A stretch of DNA of 64,000 nt from Aculops lycopersici (Eukaryota; Arthropoda; Arachnida; Trombidiformes; Eriophyidae). Positions 22,140 through 33,058 of the stretch are shown one piece after another (the first letter of the stretch is position 1; every line of letters starts with the position of its first letter). A program made the position numbers and the translations under genes. The stretch lies in the NCBI GenBank assembly GCA_015350385.1, contig WNKI01000002.1, positions 8,714,336-8,778,335 of the forward strand, given 5' to 3'. Under the pieces are notes generated by a model. The model was not told the DNA's origin and made no database searches. It saw only the letters and a program-made list of their open reading frames with translations.

Positions 22140-23060
22140 TTTAAGGAACACAAAACCGAAAACCACTTCTCGATATCTCATCTCAATCCAAAGTTATACC
22201 CTAAGATGTCTTTTCAGGATTTTTGAGGTTCTAGGGATTCCAGGATTCTAACGACCAAGAAATCCCCGTTTTGCTGTTTCCCTATTGAATCCAAGCGGAA
22301 CCCTTCAGGAATGGTTCCAATTGAGCACCTAGTATGCCCCGGGGCCCCTCGACCACCTAGCTGTCCGAACGGAGATGGAGCTCAACTAAAAACAACAAGA
22401 GTATTCAATATCATTGGAACCGATCCACAAAATTGCCCTGTATATAATGAAAAAAACCGTTCCTAAATGACACTTGTATTGCAAAAGTTATGCAAGTTAC
22501 AGTGAAAATGACCCCTGCAAACGTCTCAGAAGCATGATTCTGAGCTTCCGGTTGCGTCACCGTCATGCAATTGCGCATAGTTTCCAAGATACAGATGTTT
22601 TTTAAAATGTTTTTTCGCCTTAATTAGAGTCTAGTGGGAGCCGATCGGTAGATAGAGGAAACTCGCCTTGGATGTTGCTCAGATCACATACACAGGGCCG
22701 GAAGCCGATTAATGGGGTCCAAAATAGTTCGGGTTGCGAGGGTCTGGGTGGCTCTCGCAGGGCATCTCTAGGCCGTAAAAGAGCAAGCGAAACAGGTCAT
22801 TTTTAGGAGATTATGGATTCATCAACAGTTCGACTTATATGCTCGTCAAGGTGATTTTAGATCCTACAAACTCTTTTCGCCATAATTTCTCGACCTGTTG
22901 AGATTCCTTCACCTAATTTGCGCCACGAATTCTTGAAAATACGATACACTTTATGGATCCCTCTCCTAGGTTGCAACTTTCGATACTCGATCGACCGGGC
23001 GACCCCTGATAAAACCCAGAAGCCCCGATTAGTCAGCTATATGATTAGATACAGTTTTGT
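22140..23060. other. Block of foreign-looking texture, possible decayed mobile element
   Basis: This segment lacks the CAA/CT/GAG simple-sequence texture of its surroundings. It has mixed-sequence motifs (CCCCGGGGCCCC near 22340, TTTTTTAAAATGTTTTTTCGCC near 22600) and no long open frame. I recognise no terminal repeats or transposase remnants. Calling it a mobile-element remnant is inference from composition alone. Confidence 0.25.
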
Positions 23061-23997
23061 TGAACGCCTCTCTGCCCATCAACCAAGTCAGTCTCAATTT
23101 GACAGAAATTTGATGTTGGAATCTCTAGACACAAAAGATTGGTGACTTCCACTTTGAGAAAGGGTGCAATTTCAATTAATGGAAACAAATTCCACAGGCA
23201 TGGAGATTTTCCTTCCCAAATCTTCTCACGCACTCCCAAATGGTCACTCCTTCGGTGTGCCACTTCACCTAGACAAACCAAGCAAGTTTCCCCCGCGAAA
23301 GTCTAGCAAGCCGATGACTAAACTTTTCTCTCAACTTTCCAATCAAACTTCTCGGCGAGTGCAATCTTGCCAACTTTAAGTTAGCTAGCGACTTGCTCGC
23401 CGAGTAGCACTCAATTTGCGCACAACCAGAATTAGTTTTCACACACAAGACCAAGATCCGCATTCAGTCCAATCCGTCGCTAGGTCCCCGCTATCAAGCT
23501 GGACTTGGCTATGCTATTCGGCCGGCCGGCCAGCCAGTCGGCTAGCTAGCTCGCCTGCTTGCGATTTCCGCTTTACGCTCGGCTTGTTTTCACTTCCTTC
23601 CTCAATTTCCCGTTCCAAGTTGGTGGCGGTGGCGGCGGTGAAATCTCTCGTCTGATGATGCTGTTGTTGCCGCTACTGGTGCCGTCGCCGCTGATGCTCC
23701 TGCTCCAAATTAGTCGTCGTCGGGGTTTGCGTTTGCAGGCTTGAGTTTGGCTCTCAAGCTTGCGAAGGAATTGGAGCAATTTCAGGAAAACCATCAACTC
23801 GCAAGTCGGCCAAAGCCACTACCCCAGTGCCATGGCCAACAGCTGGCGTTGCGCGACCACCAGCGCCACCGCTGGACGTGATTGGGTGGCCAGATAGTCG
23901 GAGTTTGGAGTTGATAGTTTGGATTGGAGTTGGTCTCGTTCAACTTGCTCGGCAGCTAACTGGAAAGTTCAAGTTAAACTCAAAGACGGCGATAGTA

Positions 23998-24031
23998 GCG
24001 GCTTCCATGCAGGAGGACGCATGGAAGCCGC
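23998..24031. repeat. Perfect 13-bp inverted repeat with 8-nt loop
   Basis: GCGGCTTCCATGC at 23998-24010 is the exact reverse complement of 24019-24031; the loop is AGGAGGAC. This would form a strong RNA hairpin on either strand. It is in a stretch without an assigned gene. Confidence 0.9.
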
Positions 24032-26109
24032 AACACGACAAACGAGACTCTTGTCGGCCGCATCGGAGGCCCGCCGTCAATGTGGTGGCCGCCCATTAGC
24101 CTGTTAAACTTTCTCCCTCTCGAGCAATACAACTCAACTCAACACAACTCAATGAAATTGATTGGACTCCTCACCGATTTTACTCTCCCTTTCTCTCCTT
24201 CAACCCTTCGATTTGGTTCGTTGAAAAGGCAACTCTCTTTCCCTGTCCTTTTCCGTCTAATGTGCTGCTCGTCTGTAAAAAACGAGCAGGTTTCAGTTGC
24301 TGCATTTGGAAGTGGAGGTGCCAACTGCAGGCGCAAGGGTCTCGTAGTTTTCTCAGCCGCCGCCGGTGCCATTTATTTTGCTTTTGTTGGCTCGCTTCAA
24401 CCAAAAGTCATCAGCCGGTTGCACAACTCGAGCTGATTCACCACTAACAATAGTCCGCTGGCGGCGCATTAATTAATAGCTTGCACGCGCAGTCACCTCG
24501 AAGGTGAGCCAACATTGCTGCTCTCGCTGCATTAGCGACAACCAACCTGCGAGCAAAGCAACTGGACCACCAAAGAGACTGTTTGGCCCCGACTTCCGCT
24601 TTGGCGCTCGTTGACCTGCGAGTCGAGGCTGCCACCATTTCTACTTCCGTCTGCGACTGTCGTCGTCTGTCGGTTAGTTGGTAGCTTGTTTGGGTGGTTT
24701 GTTGGTCTGTTGGTAGGCCAACCGACTAGCTGGTGGCTGGTGAAAAAATTGGACGAGATTTCGCCGCCTGCTGCTCGGGCAGAAGTCTCTTGGGGGCTTG
24801 GTATTTCGTGGGGAAACGAGACAGGGGAAAGTGCGAGCCTCGGCTCTGGTTTTAGCTTTCAAGGCGCTAACTGCAACTTGATTAGGTCGCGCTCGTAGAT
24901 GTAGACCTGCACAAGGACTAACACGACTAGCGGCACTTAGTTAACATTAGCGAGCCGCGGGACCTAGCGGCGCCGAGCGCAACCACCGACTCGCCTGAGT
25001 CTGGCGCCCACGCACTCAGAGTTTGAGGCTACACAGTGTGTGGCCTCGACGAGAAGACTCTGCAGATAACGAGCGATCCATTGGACGGGCGAGAAGTATA
25101 AGAGAGCTGAGGAACTGCAGTTGACTCGACTCGTCGTGACTTTTGCAACCAAGTGTAACACAATGGCGACCATTACGTTTATTTTCTCCCCAGCAACTAC
25201 CACTGCCGTCTGCGACTCTGCTGTTACCATTATTACACAATCCTACTACTGGGCGTAAAATTATTTCTTGCCTGACCAGCCCCCAGAGTCCATCGGCCGG
25301 CAAGCCGACCCACGGTCAGTTTGCTAAACACTTGGCCATTCTCTTTGAATTGTGTAACCATTTCCCTCCACTCGCTAGCTAGTTACTCACCATCTGGTCG
25401 CTTACTTTCCCCGGAGGTCATGTGAGATTTTTAGTTGCAACTAGCTCAACAACAACAACAACTGAAACACTAACGATACCGCCACCGATACCAACACAAA
25501 CACCAACACCAACTTAGTGTAAGAGCAGCAAGCAAACGGAGCCTGTGATTTGAATGGGAATTCCGAGGTTTGCAGCGAGGCCAACCACTTAGTGGGACGA
25601 TGATGATGATGATTAGTTTTATAACAGCAGTACCAGCAGCAGTTTCCCTCTGCTGTTGTTATGAAGGTTGCTGTTGCCCAACTACCAGCCGACTGAAACG
25701 TAACTCGAGTTTAGTTCCTCCGCCAGGACAAACTGAAGCTCCTTTCTCTCGTGCAGCTAAATAGAGAGAGAAAGCGAGCAGCGCCTATTAACCCAATGAC
25801 TCATGAGCTTGTAATTGCTAAAGACTTTGTAGGCACTAGACGAGAAGAAGGTTGGACTGGAAACCGGAAAAAGTACAATTAGAGCGCCAGGATCATTAGC
25901 GTGATTCCATGCACTTGAGACTCTCTCTCTCTCTCTCGTTGGTTGGAGAATTTCCACCGACCGACCGACCAAACAACTAAACAGAGAGATGGAGAGAAAA
26001 TTTAAGATAAGATTGGATTGACATACACAAACCAGACAAAAAGGCGTCTTGTCCCTGTTCGCTTCCTCTTCCTCCTAATCTTTCGACAACCAAAGTCAAA
26101 CACATGACA

Positions 26110-26115
26110 TTTATT
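26110..26115 (-). terminator. Poly(A) signal of the carboxylesterase gene
   Basis: AATAAA on the minus strand, about 75 bp beyond the carboxylesterase stop. Confidence 0.55.
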
Positions 26116-26188
26116 TCCAATATAAATTATCTCTCACCCCTTCCGCTCAAGTGTTTGGTGTTGTTGTAACTTGAATGACATACACAAG

Positions 26189-28852
26189 CTAAGCGTCTTG
26201 TAAGTGGACCGAAATGACGGTGTCGTAAATGTTGCAAAATTTGTCGTGGTATCTCTGGCCAACGGAAGCCTTGGTGGCCACCAGGTTCATATAATTTCCA
26301 TCCTCTTCGCCGTACTTGGGCCACTCGACTTGGTCCAATTGCTTTAGCGTTTGGCCCGTCCGAGCAAAGTGGGCCCAAGTTTTGATCATTCGCTTCGACA
26401 TTTCCACATCGCGGCCCGAGTAAACGTCGGCCAATCTAATGGGCCGGCCGAAGACAAACTCTACCTCGTCGTGATGGGTGACGCCAATCCAATCGTGATA
26501 CTGACTTTGGGACGAGCGGTGGCCATAGATGTAAAAGTAGACATTTTTCTTTGCCTCGCTCAGCGTTTGCGCCAATGATCTTGCTGGACAGAGAAAGATG
26601 ATATCCGTTATGAGACTGCCAATATTTGTTCCAAATTCAGCCTCTCTACTGATTTCAACACTTGAATTGATGGATTCCGATTTGTTTGTGTATCTCGTTT
26701 TGGGCATAAAGTTTTCCATAACTGAAGTGGAAGTTTTGAGCAGCGGTCGATAGAGATGAGCCTGTGCGCCGCCGCCACTTGAGGATCCGGAGGCACTGGA
26801 AACCTCTGATTTATTAGCACTTGGCGCCTCCAACTTGGACATCCGCTCAATCTCCTTTGCAATTGCCTCCTTCAAGGACGCAACATTGTTGACCTTTGGC
26901 GCTGACTTGGCGGGAAACAGTGAGGGCAAACCGTAATGGAGCATGAAGGTGCCCTCGTCTGTGTTGGTGCCAATCAGATAATCTTTCTGCGGACCAACTT
27001 TCAAGTTGTCAGCATCAAAGGATTCCTTTATTGGCCCGTTGGGAAAGAAGCCCTTTGCGTCGTTTCCGGTGGGAAAGAAGCCCGCGCTTCCGGGGGTGCC
27101 AAGTGCTTTTAGAATCTCAAGTGAACTCTTGTTTCTCATGCACTCAATCACTTGGTCACTAATCAGCGGCAAGTCTTGGTTATTTTGCTCCTGTTGATCC
27201 GCAAAACTCTCGCCCTCCACTCCCATTGATTCCTCATCGCCATCCGATCGCGTTGTGGTCGTTTCCGTCCCCATGCTACCAGTAGGATTTGTCGTTGTTG
27301 TTGTTACTGTGGAGTTAACATCATTTGATTGCTCATCAACGAAACACTTCAATCGACGCGCCATCATAATGGACGACACAGCTTCGCCGATGGAGGAGCC
27401 CTTGTTGTCGGAGTTAACGTCATAGGATCTCAGGAAGGAGATGGGAACTCCGCTTTGTAAAATGGCGCGCTTGAAGTAGGGCTGACTCTTTGGCGAGATC
27501 ATGTGCAGGCCAACGGAGTGGCCACCTGCGGATTCGCCAAACAGAGTAACCTGTTGTGGATCGCCTCCGAATTGTTTGATGTTTTCGTGGACCCATTGCA
27601 AAGCTTTCTGTTGATCGAGTAGGCCAACATTGTTTGGCGCGTTCAATAAATTGTTTGCATTCAAGAATCCAAATGCACTAATGCGGTAATTCAGGGTGAC
27701 CACAACAACATCACCCAGAAGCGCCAGAACAGAGCCATCGTTTTCATCCACACTAATGCCTCCATATTGGAAGGCGCCACCATGTAGCCAGACCATAACG
27801 GGGCGCCGTCTAGTGGTGGTTCTAGCTATCGTGTTGTTGTCGCCATTGATTGTCGACGATCTGTATAGTCCTTTCAGAGAGGGAGTCCATATGTTCAGGT
27901 ATAAACAATCCTCGCTCATCATGGACGACAACACGTGAACAGGTGAGGATTTCGAGGCTAGAGTCATTGAGGGCTGGACGCAGAATGGCGGCCACTTGGT
28001 TGCTTGTAATATTCCATCCCACGACTCAATGGCCTGTGGCGCCTTGAAGCGCAACTCGTCCACGGGTGGCTTGGCGTAGGGGATACCGAGAAAGGTGTAC
28101 AGGTGCTTGTTGAACTTGATTGATCTTACGCCCTCCAAAACGCCCAGCCTAGTCTTGAGCAAAATGGGCGAATCGAAAGCTGGACGCAGTAGATACTCAA
28201 TGGGCATCATAAACTTCAGCTCCTCAATCGACTGGCCGGTGATCTTGAATTGACTGCTAACATTCATCCAACTTGGCTTGTGTCGTTTCATGTACATTTC
28301 GCTCCACATTGAATTCTGGTCTGATTGTGGTGTTATTGGTGTTGCTGTTGTGGTGGTTGTTGAGGTTGTTGCAGAGGAATCGTGGGCGGCAGTGTTGTTT
28401 CTCGTGGTCTCATTACCGGGATTTGGGTTGCTAGTCGATGGTTCCTTGATTGGCATTGTTTGTTCAGGCAAGGCAGCGGGTGGCTCTGGCTGATTGGCCC
28501 GAACCATTCGAGGCTGACGCTGGTTCAGGGTTAGTAAGGCCAAAGATACCTGGCGGTAGCTTGGTTGCTCCTGGACTTGATCTCTATTCGACGACTCATC
28601 CTTGTCGACACTCGTGGCGTCTTCAGATCTCGAAACTGGCAAGTCGAGGGACAGAGAGGCTGCCTCCTCGATGGCTTGCTGGCGGCTTGTATCCTTTAAC
28701 AACAAAACTCTTATTGGACTCTCCCCATTTGCAATTCCGTTGGCTAGCTGCTTGCCCTCTAAAGCTTTGGCATTCGTTGACACACTGGATAAAGCAAACA
28801 CAACTCCCACCAAAAAGAGCCCGGCTCTCGCTATCATTTCCGCTCGACCCAT
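26189..28852 (-). CDS. Secreted type-B carboxylesterase / cholinesterase-like protein
   Basis: One intronless frame of 887 residues from ATG 28852-28850, with a hydrophobic signal (ARAGLFLVGVVFALSSVS). After about 200 disordered residues comes an alpha/beta-hydrolase esterase domain: EDCLYLNIW, oxyanion-hole WLHGGAFQYGG, catalytic Ser in FGESAGGHSVG (about 441), Glu in TNTDEGTF (about 632) and His in GVTHHDEVEFVFGRP (about 792). The triad looks complete, so an active hydrolase is likely, unlike neuroligins. The Trp that usually precedes MSEDCLYLNIW in acetylcholinesterases (choline-binding Trp) is not there, which argues against a true AChE. Thr- and Gly/Ser-rich inserts make it longer than the usual 550-650 residues. 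Substrate unknown. Confidence 0.87.
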   Translation of the reverse strand: MGRAEMIARAGLFLVGVVFALSSVSTNAKALEGKQLANGIANGESPIRVLLLKDTSRQQAIEEAASLSLDLPVSRSEDATSVDKDESSNRDQVQEQPSYRQVSLALLTLNQRQPRMVRANQPEPPAALPEQTMPIKEPSTSNPNPGNETTRNNTAAHDSSATTSTTTTTATPITPQSDQNSMWSEMYMKRHKPSWMNVSSQFKITGQSIEELKFMMPIEYLLRPAFDSPILLKTRLGVLEGVRSIKFNKHLYTFLGIPYAKPPVDELRFKAPQAIESWDGILQATKWPPFCVQPSMTLASKSSPVHVLSSMMSEDCLYLNIWTPSLKGLYRSSTINGDNNTIARTTTRRRPVMVWLHGGAFQYGGISVDENDGSVLALLGDVVVVTLNYRISAFGFLNANNLLNAPNNVGLLDQQKALQWVHENIKQFGGDPQQVTLFGESAGGHSVGLHMISPKSQPYFKRAILQSGVPISFLRSYDVNSDNKGSSIGEAVSSIMMARRLKCFVDEQSNDVNSTVTTTTTNPTGSMGTETTTTRSDGDEESMGVEGESFADQQEQNNQDLPLISDQVIECMRNKSSLEILKALGTPGSAGFFPTGNDAKGFFPNGPIKESFDADNLKVGPQKDYLIGTNTDEGTFMLHYGLPSLFPAKSAPKVNNVASLKEAIAKEIERMSKLEAPSANKSEVSSASGSSSGGGAQAHLYRPLLKTSTSVMENFMPKTRYTNKSESINSSVEISREAEFGTNIGSLITDIIFLCPARSLAQTLSEAKKNVYFYIYGHRSSQSQYHDWIGVTHHDEVEFVFGRPIRLADVYSGRDVEMSKRMIKTWAHFARTGQTLKQLDQVEWPKYGEEDGNYMNLVATKASVGQRYHDKFCNIYDTVISVHLQDA

Positions 28853-29649
28853 AATTTTCTCTCTAATATCTGGATTTTATCAATCAAATCTTGTTTCAAG
28901 ATTATCAACGACGCGAAACTGACAATCTGATGGCAGTGGGCTCGACGTTCAAGCCTCGTGTGTCTTCTGGTTGGAATGACAAATGTTGAGTTTTGCACAA
29001 ATGTAACTCGTTGTTTCCTTGTAGCAGTTCTTGTTTGTTCTTTTAGTTTATGAGTGTTGTATAGTTTTGTATACTTGGAGTTGGTCTTGGTCGCTTTGTA
29101 GCTAGTTAAATTGTGAGACAAACGTACGAGTGTAACGAAGAGTAATTCAATTGTTGTTTTGGTATTGCTTAGCTATAACTTAGCTGAACTTTTCAAACTA
29201 AGCTCGAATTTGATCATCAGACTGACGCCGCAACACTCCTCTCTTTTCCTCTCTGAATCCACAGGTAGCTTTAAGCTGTGGCAGTGGCGGCGACGACGAT
29301 ATGAGCAATGGAGACAAACGGGCAACCCTTTAACTTACACGAAAGCCACCTTTGTGCGTGGTCTAATCCTTGCCACTTGTTGATCCGCGCAAGGAAGTGC
29401 GTGCGCCTCTCCGATGTCGATGCTTTATTGGTAATCTTAATCTACCCGTTGCATTCCACTCATTTATTCAGCATCTAACCGCCAACATCCCACAGTCATA
29501 TCAATCTGAATATTTGATTCACTCGCTCAGTGTCTTTGAATTTCTTGTTATCAACTATCTATACATCAACTGAATGGATAAATAAATGGATTCAAGTTCA
29601 ACGCTCGCCAGTTAGCTAATTATAAGTTCAATATCCTCTCTCTCTCTCT
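28853..29649. other. 5' flank of the carboxylesterase gene up to the assembly gap
   Basis: No supported gene. It should hold the leftward promoter and 5' UTR of the esterase gene and ends in a CT microsatellite at the gap. Confidence 0.5.
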
Positions 29650-29778
29650 NNNNNNNNNNNNNNNNNNNNNNNNNNNNNNNNNNNNNNNNNNNNNNNNNNN
29701 NNNNNNNNNNNNNNNNNNNNNNNNNNNNNNNNNNNNNNNNNNNNNNNNNNNNNNNNNNNNNNNNNNNNNCTCTCTCTC
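29636..29778. repeat. CT microsatellite interrupted by assembly gap
   Basis: CT repeats run into the N stretch from the left (29636-29649) and resume on the right (29770-29778), so the missing sequence is probably mostly the same repeat. Confidence 0.85.
29650..29769. other. Assembly gap (120 N)
   Basis: A run of 120 undetermined bases. The true length is unknown. Confidence 0.99.
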
Positions 29779-31197
29779 GCTCAAGAATAGACTAATCCTT
29801 CTCTTTCTCTCTCTTAATATTCAAACTTATGACATAAGCTCGTGACTATTCCGAGTGAGAATAGCATCTTCTGCCTCGAATTTCGATCTACAGAACTCAC
29901 AGTTCATCCCAAATCGATACTTTTGATAGATGAATACTATTCTTGTTGCTCACCATCAAGCTCGAGATCAGGGACGACGTGATTCGTTGGAAGTGTGCAA
30001 ATACTGACTCTCAAGACACAAGGACTTCGATGCAAACCAAGCAAGAGAGATGACAGCTCGTGTCGGATTCATCTGAATGTTTTGAATGTCGGAAGTCGAG
30101 GAGGGCAAATAGCGACGGGAGGCAAATGGGAAGAAATTGATACTACTGCAAACAAGGAATCAAGCAAGACATTCGGTTAGCTCTCTAGGCTTACAAACGG
30201 CAGGCAGGGTAAAGGAAACAAAAAAGCGGGCACCAGAATTAGATAAAAGCGAAGGATTAGAAAAAATTACTGGTTTACCTGACAGCCGGCTTCCCGTTCG
30301 AGAAGCGTTCTTTTCTTCACCTTCTATTTGCCTTAGATTTATGGTCCCAAGAGAGTGGTGGTTATGTTGGTTTTGGGATCTTTTTCTTTCATCTACTACT
30401 AACTGGTCGGTTCTAATGCTCATGTACTCTTTTACCAAGTGTGAGTTGAAAAAGCGAGCGTCGTCTTGGCAGCGACCACTAGTCGCCCGCCAACAGGTAA
30501 GCTAGAAAAGACTGAAGGTGACCTTGATCTCAACAAAAAGTCAGCTACGAGTCGTAGAGGGATAGAACAAGGAATTGGATCAGAAAGGACTTCTTTCGAT
30601 CAACTGATATTTTGTTGTACACTCAAATCGCCTACCATGTTTCTACTTATGATACTATTTCCTGTTATCGTATGTTCGCAGCGATAATTATCCACTTGCT
30701 TGTTGCTCCTCATGACGTGTAATTTCGATTAGAAATTTGATCGAGATAGAAAAACAATCTTGTAACAATTAGATGGGTGAGTTTGAGATGAAATTCCAAT
30801 CTATAGTTAGAGGAGGGAAACTATTTTACGAAATTTGTTGATATTTTACAACCAAAAGAACTCGAATCAACTGTTCTGCCAAGCGATATAGTAGGAGTTG
30901 AAATGTCAGTGTTTTAAGAGACAGGATTTAAAAGGAGACGTTCCTTAAACATAATGAGAATTTTAACCATATTTGAAATGACATTTCTTTAATAAAAAAG
31001 CCACCTGTCAGGTAAAAAGGTGGTAGCATCAAGTGGCAACTCAATGGTACGCTATGCGCTTTTCAACGCAACAGCCAGCCGGCCACAGCACTCTGCCTCA
31101 AATATTCACTGACCACTTCTCAAGCTTCATGCAGTTTAAATTATTCCTTTGCATCAGATTTATATCTCACTACAAATCCTACCTTAACATCGGTCGA
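29779..31197. other. Intergenic stretch between the gap and tRNA-Gly
   Basis: No supported gene. Short frames near 30137-30505 have no recognisable domain. A donor-like CAACAGGTAAGC lies near 30495. The palindrome ACCTGTCAGGT lies near 31004. Confidence 0.45.
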
Positions 31198-31268
31198 GCG
31201 TCAATGGTTTAGTGGTATAATATTCCGTTGCCATCGGAATGACCCGGGTTCAATTCCCGGTTGACGCA
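31198..31268 (+). tRNA. tRNA-Gly (anticodon GCC)
   Basis: A 71-nt cloverleaf folds. The acceptor stem is GCGTCAA/TTGACGC with discriminator A. The anticodon stem is TTCCG/CGGAA with loop TTGCCAT, so anticodon GCC (Gly). The T stem is CCGGG/CCCGG with loop TTCAATT. A T-run (ATTTTTTTGC) follows at once and fits a Pol III terminator. Confidence 0.96.
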
Positions 31269-31336
31269 TATTTTTTTGCTTTTTTTCACTGTGTGTTTAT
31301 GCGCAACGGCAAGCAACATGCACTCTACCCGACAAC

Positions 31337-31342
31337 CACGTG
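31337..31342. promoter_or_regulatory. Palindromic E-box CACGTG in the KRI1 promoter
   Basis: CACGTG lies 95 bp upstream of the KRI1 ATG. Myc/Max-type factors bind this site and are known to activate ribosome-biogenesis genes in animals; the link here is inference from position and gene class. Confidence 0.35.
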
Positions 31343-31437
31343 TATACTTTCAGCATAGGCCATCGAGCTCATGCAAAGTCTATTTAATTACAAACTAAAC
31401 TCCCTTATTATATTATTTTACTTGGTCAAATTTAATT

Positions 31438-32949
31438 ATGTCGCATCGAGAGCATATCCCAGAGGAAACTTTTCCAAGCGACGAAGAGTTTGACGATGAG
31501 GAGGAAGATGGGGACTCAGATTCAAGCACCGATGTTGATGCGAAACTCGCCGAAGAAGAGGTATTTGATGATGAGTTCTTTAGATGTTACTCAGCCTTGA
31601 AGAAGAAAGACTCAAAAATCTACGATCAAAATGTCAAATTCTTCAATGAAGAAGAAAAGTCCGAGTCTGAGGAGGATAAAGAGACTGAGGAGTCCAGCAA
31701 GCCCAAGGAGCGACTCCTGGACTTGCACCTTAGATACGGTGCGCCAAAGATGACACTTCTAGACCATCAGCTAAACCTCAAAGAAGATGAAATAGAAGAC
31801 CCCAAGATTGACCTCAACAAACCTGTATCAAAATCCTTTTATGAGAAGGAACTTGAAGAAATCAAGAAAAGCATAGAGAGAGTAACAGAGGAAGTAGACT
31901 CGGATAGTGATGATGAATTGTTTGTTGTCAAAGGGTCCGATGGAGAAGCATCAAAACCAAGAAAGAAGATTAACTCCATCCTAGACGAACTAGAGCAAAG
32001 AGAAGACGAAGATCTTAAGAGATTGAAGGAAATTTGGAGCGATTCAAGTAAGCTATCTAAAGAGGATAAATTTTTAAGGGACTATATCCTCAACAAGCGA
32101 TATGTTTCGACAAACACCGAAGAACAAGCTGAAGAGGGTTCTAGTTCAGGCAAGAAGAATCCTTTCTTTTCGGAAAACATAGACAAGCTTTCCGACGTAG
32201 ATACTGGTGATGACGAAACGACCACAGAGACAGACACTAAACTTCACCTCCATTCCGAGGATAAAGACTTTGACAAGATCAAGAGAATCCCTCGTAACTC
32301 CACCAAGACCATAAGAGATATGAAAGAGAAGCAAGAGAAGAAGGAAAAGAGGCAAAAGAAGCTGGAGGCAGAAAAGAAAAAGAAGAAAGCTCTGAAGAAT
32401 GCATGTTGCGAAGACATAGTCGGGGATCTAAAAACTAGATTCCATTACCGCGAGACAGAGCCTAACGATTATGGCCTAAGTGCTGAAGAACTTCTTATGG
32501 CTACAGACGAGGAGCTAGAACAATGGGTCAGGCTGAACCAAGCAATAGCCTACAAGAGCAGACAAGAAGAGTTGTCTGAGAAGATGATTTATGAGAGAAA
32601 ACGAAATGACCTAGAGCTAAAGAGGAAAATATTCAAAAGTATATATGAGGAAACTAGTGAGATTGCGGATCACCCTGGAAAATCTGGAACCCTGGAGCCG
32701 GAAGGTAAGAAGTCGAGGAAGCGAAAGAGAGGCAAGGCTGATGTTACCCTCATTGACGCCAACGACGAAGAGGCCGAGAAAATAGCCGAAGACGAGCCAG
32801 TAATCGAAGAATCAAACAGGCAAAAGAAAAAGAAGAAACATAGGCGAGGCTTGAATCATAAAAAGTTTGCCAAAGTTGGTGTAGCGCCTGACAGGTTGCT
32901 GGCATACGGTCTTAGCAAAACGAGGCTGAAGAGGTCCAAGTTGTTGTGA
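31438..32949 (+). CDS. KRI1: KRI1-like ribosome biogenesis protein
   Basis: An intronless 503-residue frame with ATG at 31438. The N-terminal half is very acidic. Family signatures are DKFLRDYILNKRYV (about 215-230) and the Kri1 C-terminal block RFHYRETEPNDYGLSAEELLMA (about 335-360), followed by lysine-rich nuclear-localisation-type tracts (KKSRKRKRGK, RQKKKKKHRRG). Known family role: nucleolar factor for 40S subunit production, acting with Krr1. It is shorter than vertebrate KRI1 (about 700 residues) but both family blocks are present. It is tail-to-tail with RpS26, only about 110 bp between stops. Confidence 0.9.
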   Translation: MSHREHIPEETFPSDEEFDDEEEDGDSDSSTDVDAKLAEEEVFDDEFFRCYSALKKKDSKIYDQNVKFFNEEEKSESEEDKETEESSKPKERLLDLHLRYGAPKMTLLDHQLNLKEDEIEDPKIDLNKPVSKSFYEKELEEIKKSIERVTEEVDSDSDDELFVVKGSDGEASKPRKKINSILDELEQREDEDLKRLKEIWSDSSKLSKEDKFLRDYILNKRYVSTNTEEQAEEGSSSGKKNPFFSENIDKLSDVDTGDDETTTETDTKLHLHSEDKDFDKIKRIPRNSTKTIRDMKEKQEKKEKRQKKLEAEKKKKKALKNACCEDIVGDLKTRFHYRETEPNDYGLSAEELLMATDEELEQWVRLNQAIAYKSRQEELSEKMIYERKRNDLELKRKIFKSIYEETSEIADHPGKSGTLEPEGKKSRKRKRGKADVTLIDANDEEAEKIAEDEPVIEESNRQKKKKKHRRGLNHKKFAKVGVAPDRLLAYGLSKTRLKRSKLL

Positions 32950-32969
32950 GGGCAGATGCTGGTTGTAAT

Positions 32970-32975
32970 AATAAA
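32970..32975 (+). terminator. Poly(A) signal of KRI1
   Basis: AATAAA 21 bp after the KRI1 stop. Confidence 0.6.
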
Positions 32976-33013
32976 CTTGTTTGTAAGGTTAATTCTAATA
33001 TACTTGTATAGTA

Positions 33014-33019
33014 TTTATT
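33014..33019 (-). terminator. Poly(A) signal of RpS26
   Basis: AATAAA on the minus strand 40 bp past the RpS26 stop, inside the short spacer shared with KRI1. Confidence 0.6.
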
Positions 33020-33058
33020 TGATGCTTTCCATCTTGTACCACCATCTAAACTACAAGC

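Larger units (their letters stand above)
21065..26109. other. Intergenic stretch between LRR gene and carboxylesterase (tail-to-tail)
   Basis: About 5 kb with no supported protein gene on either strand. It holds the LRR gene's poly(A) signal, a TATA box (22098), a block of different texture (22140-23060), a perfect 13-bp hairpin (23998-24031), GGCC-rich palindromic sequence near 23521 and a CT run followed by GACC repeats near 25920-25970. Confidence 0.5.
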
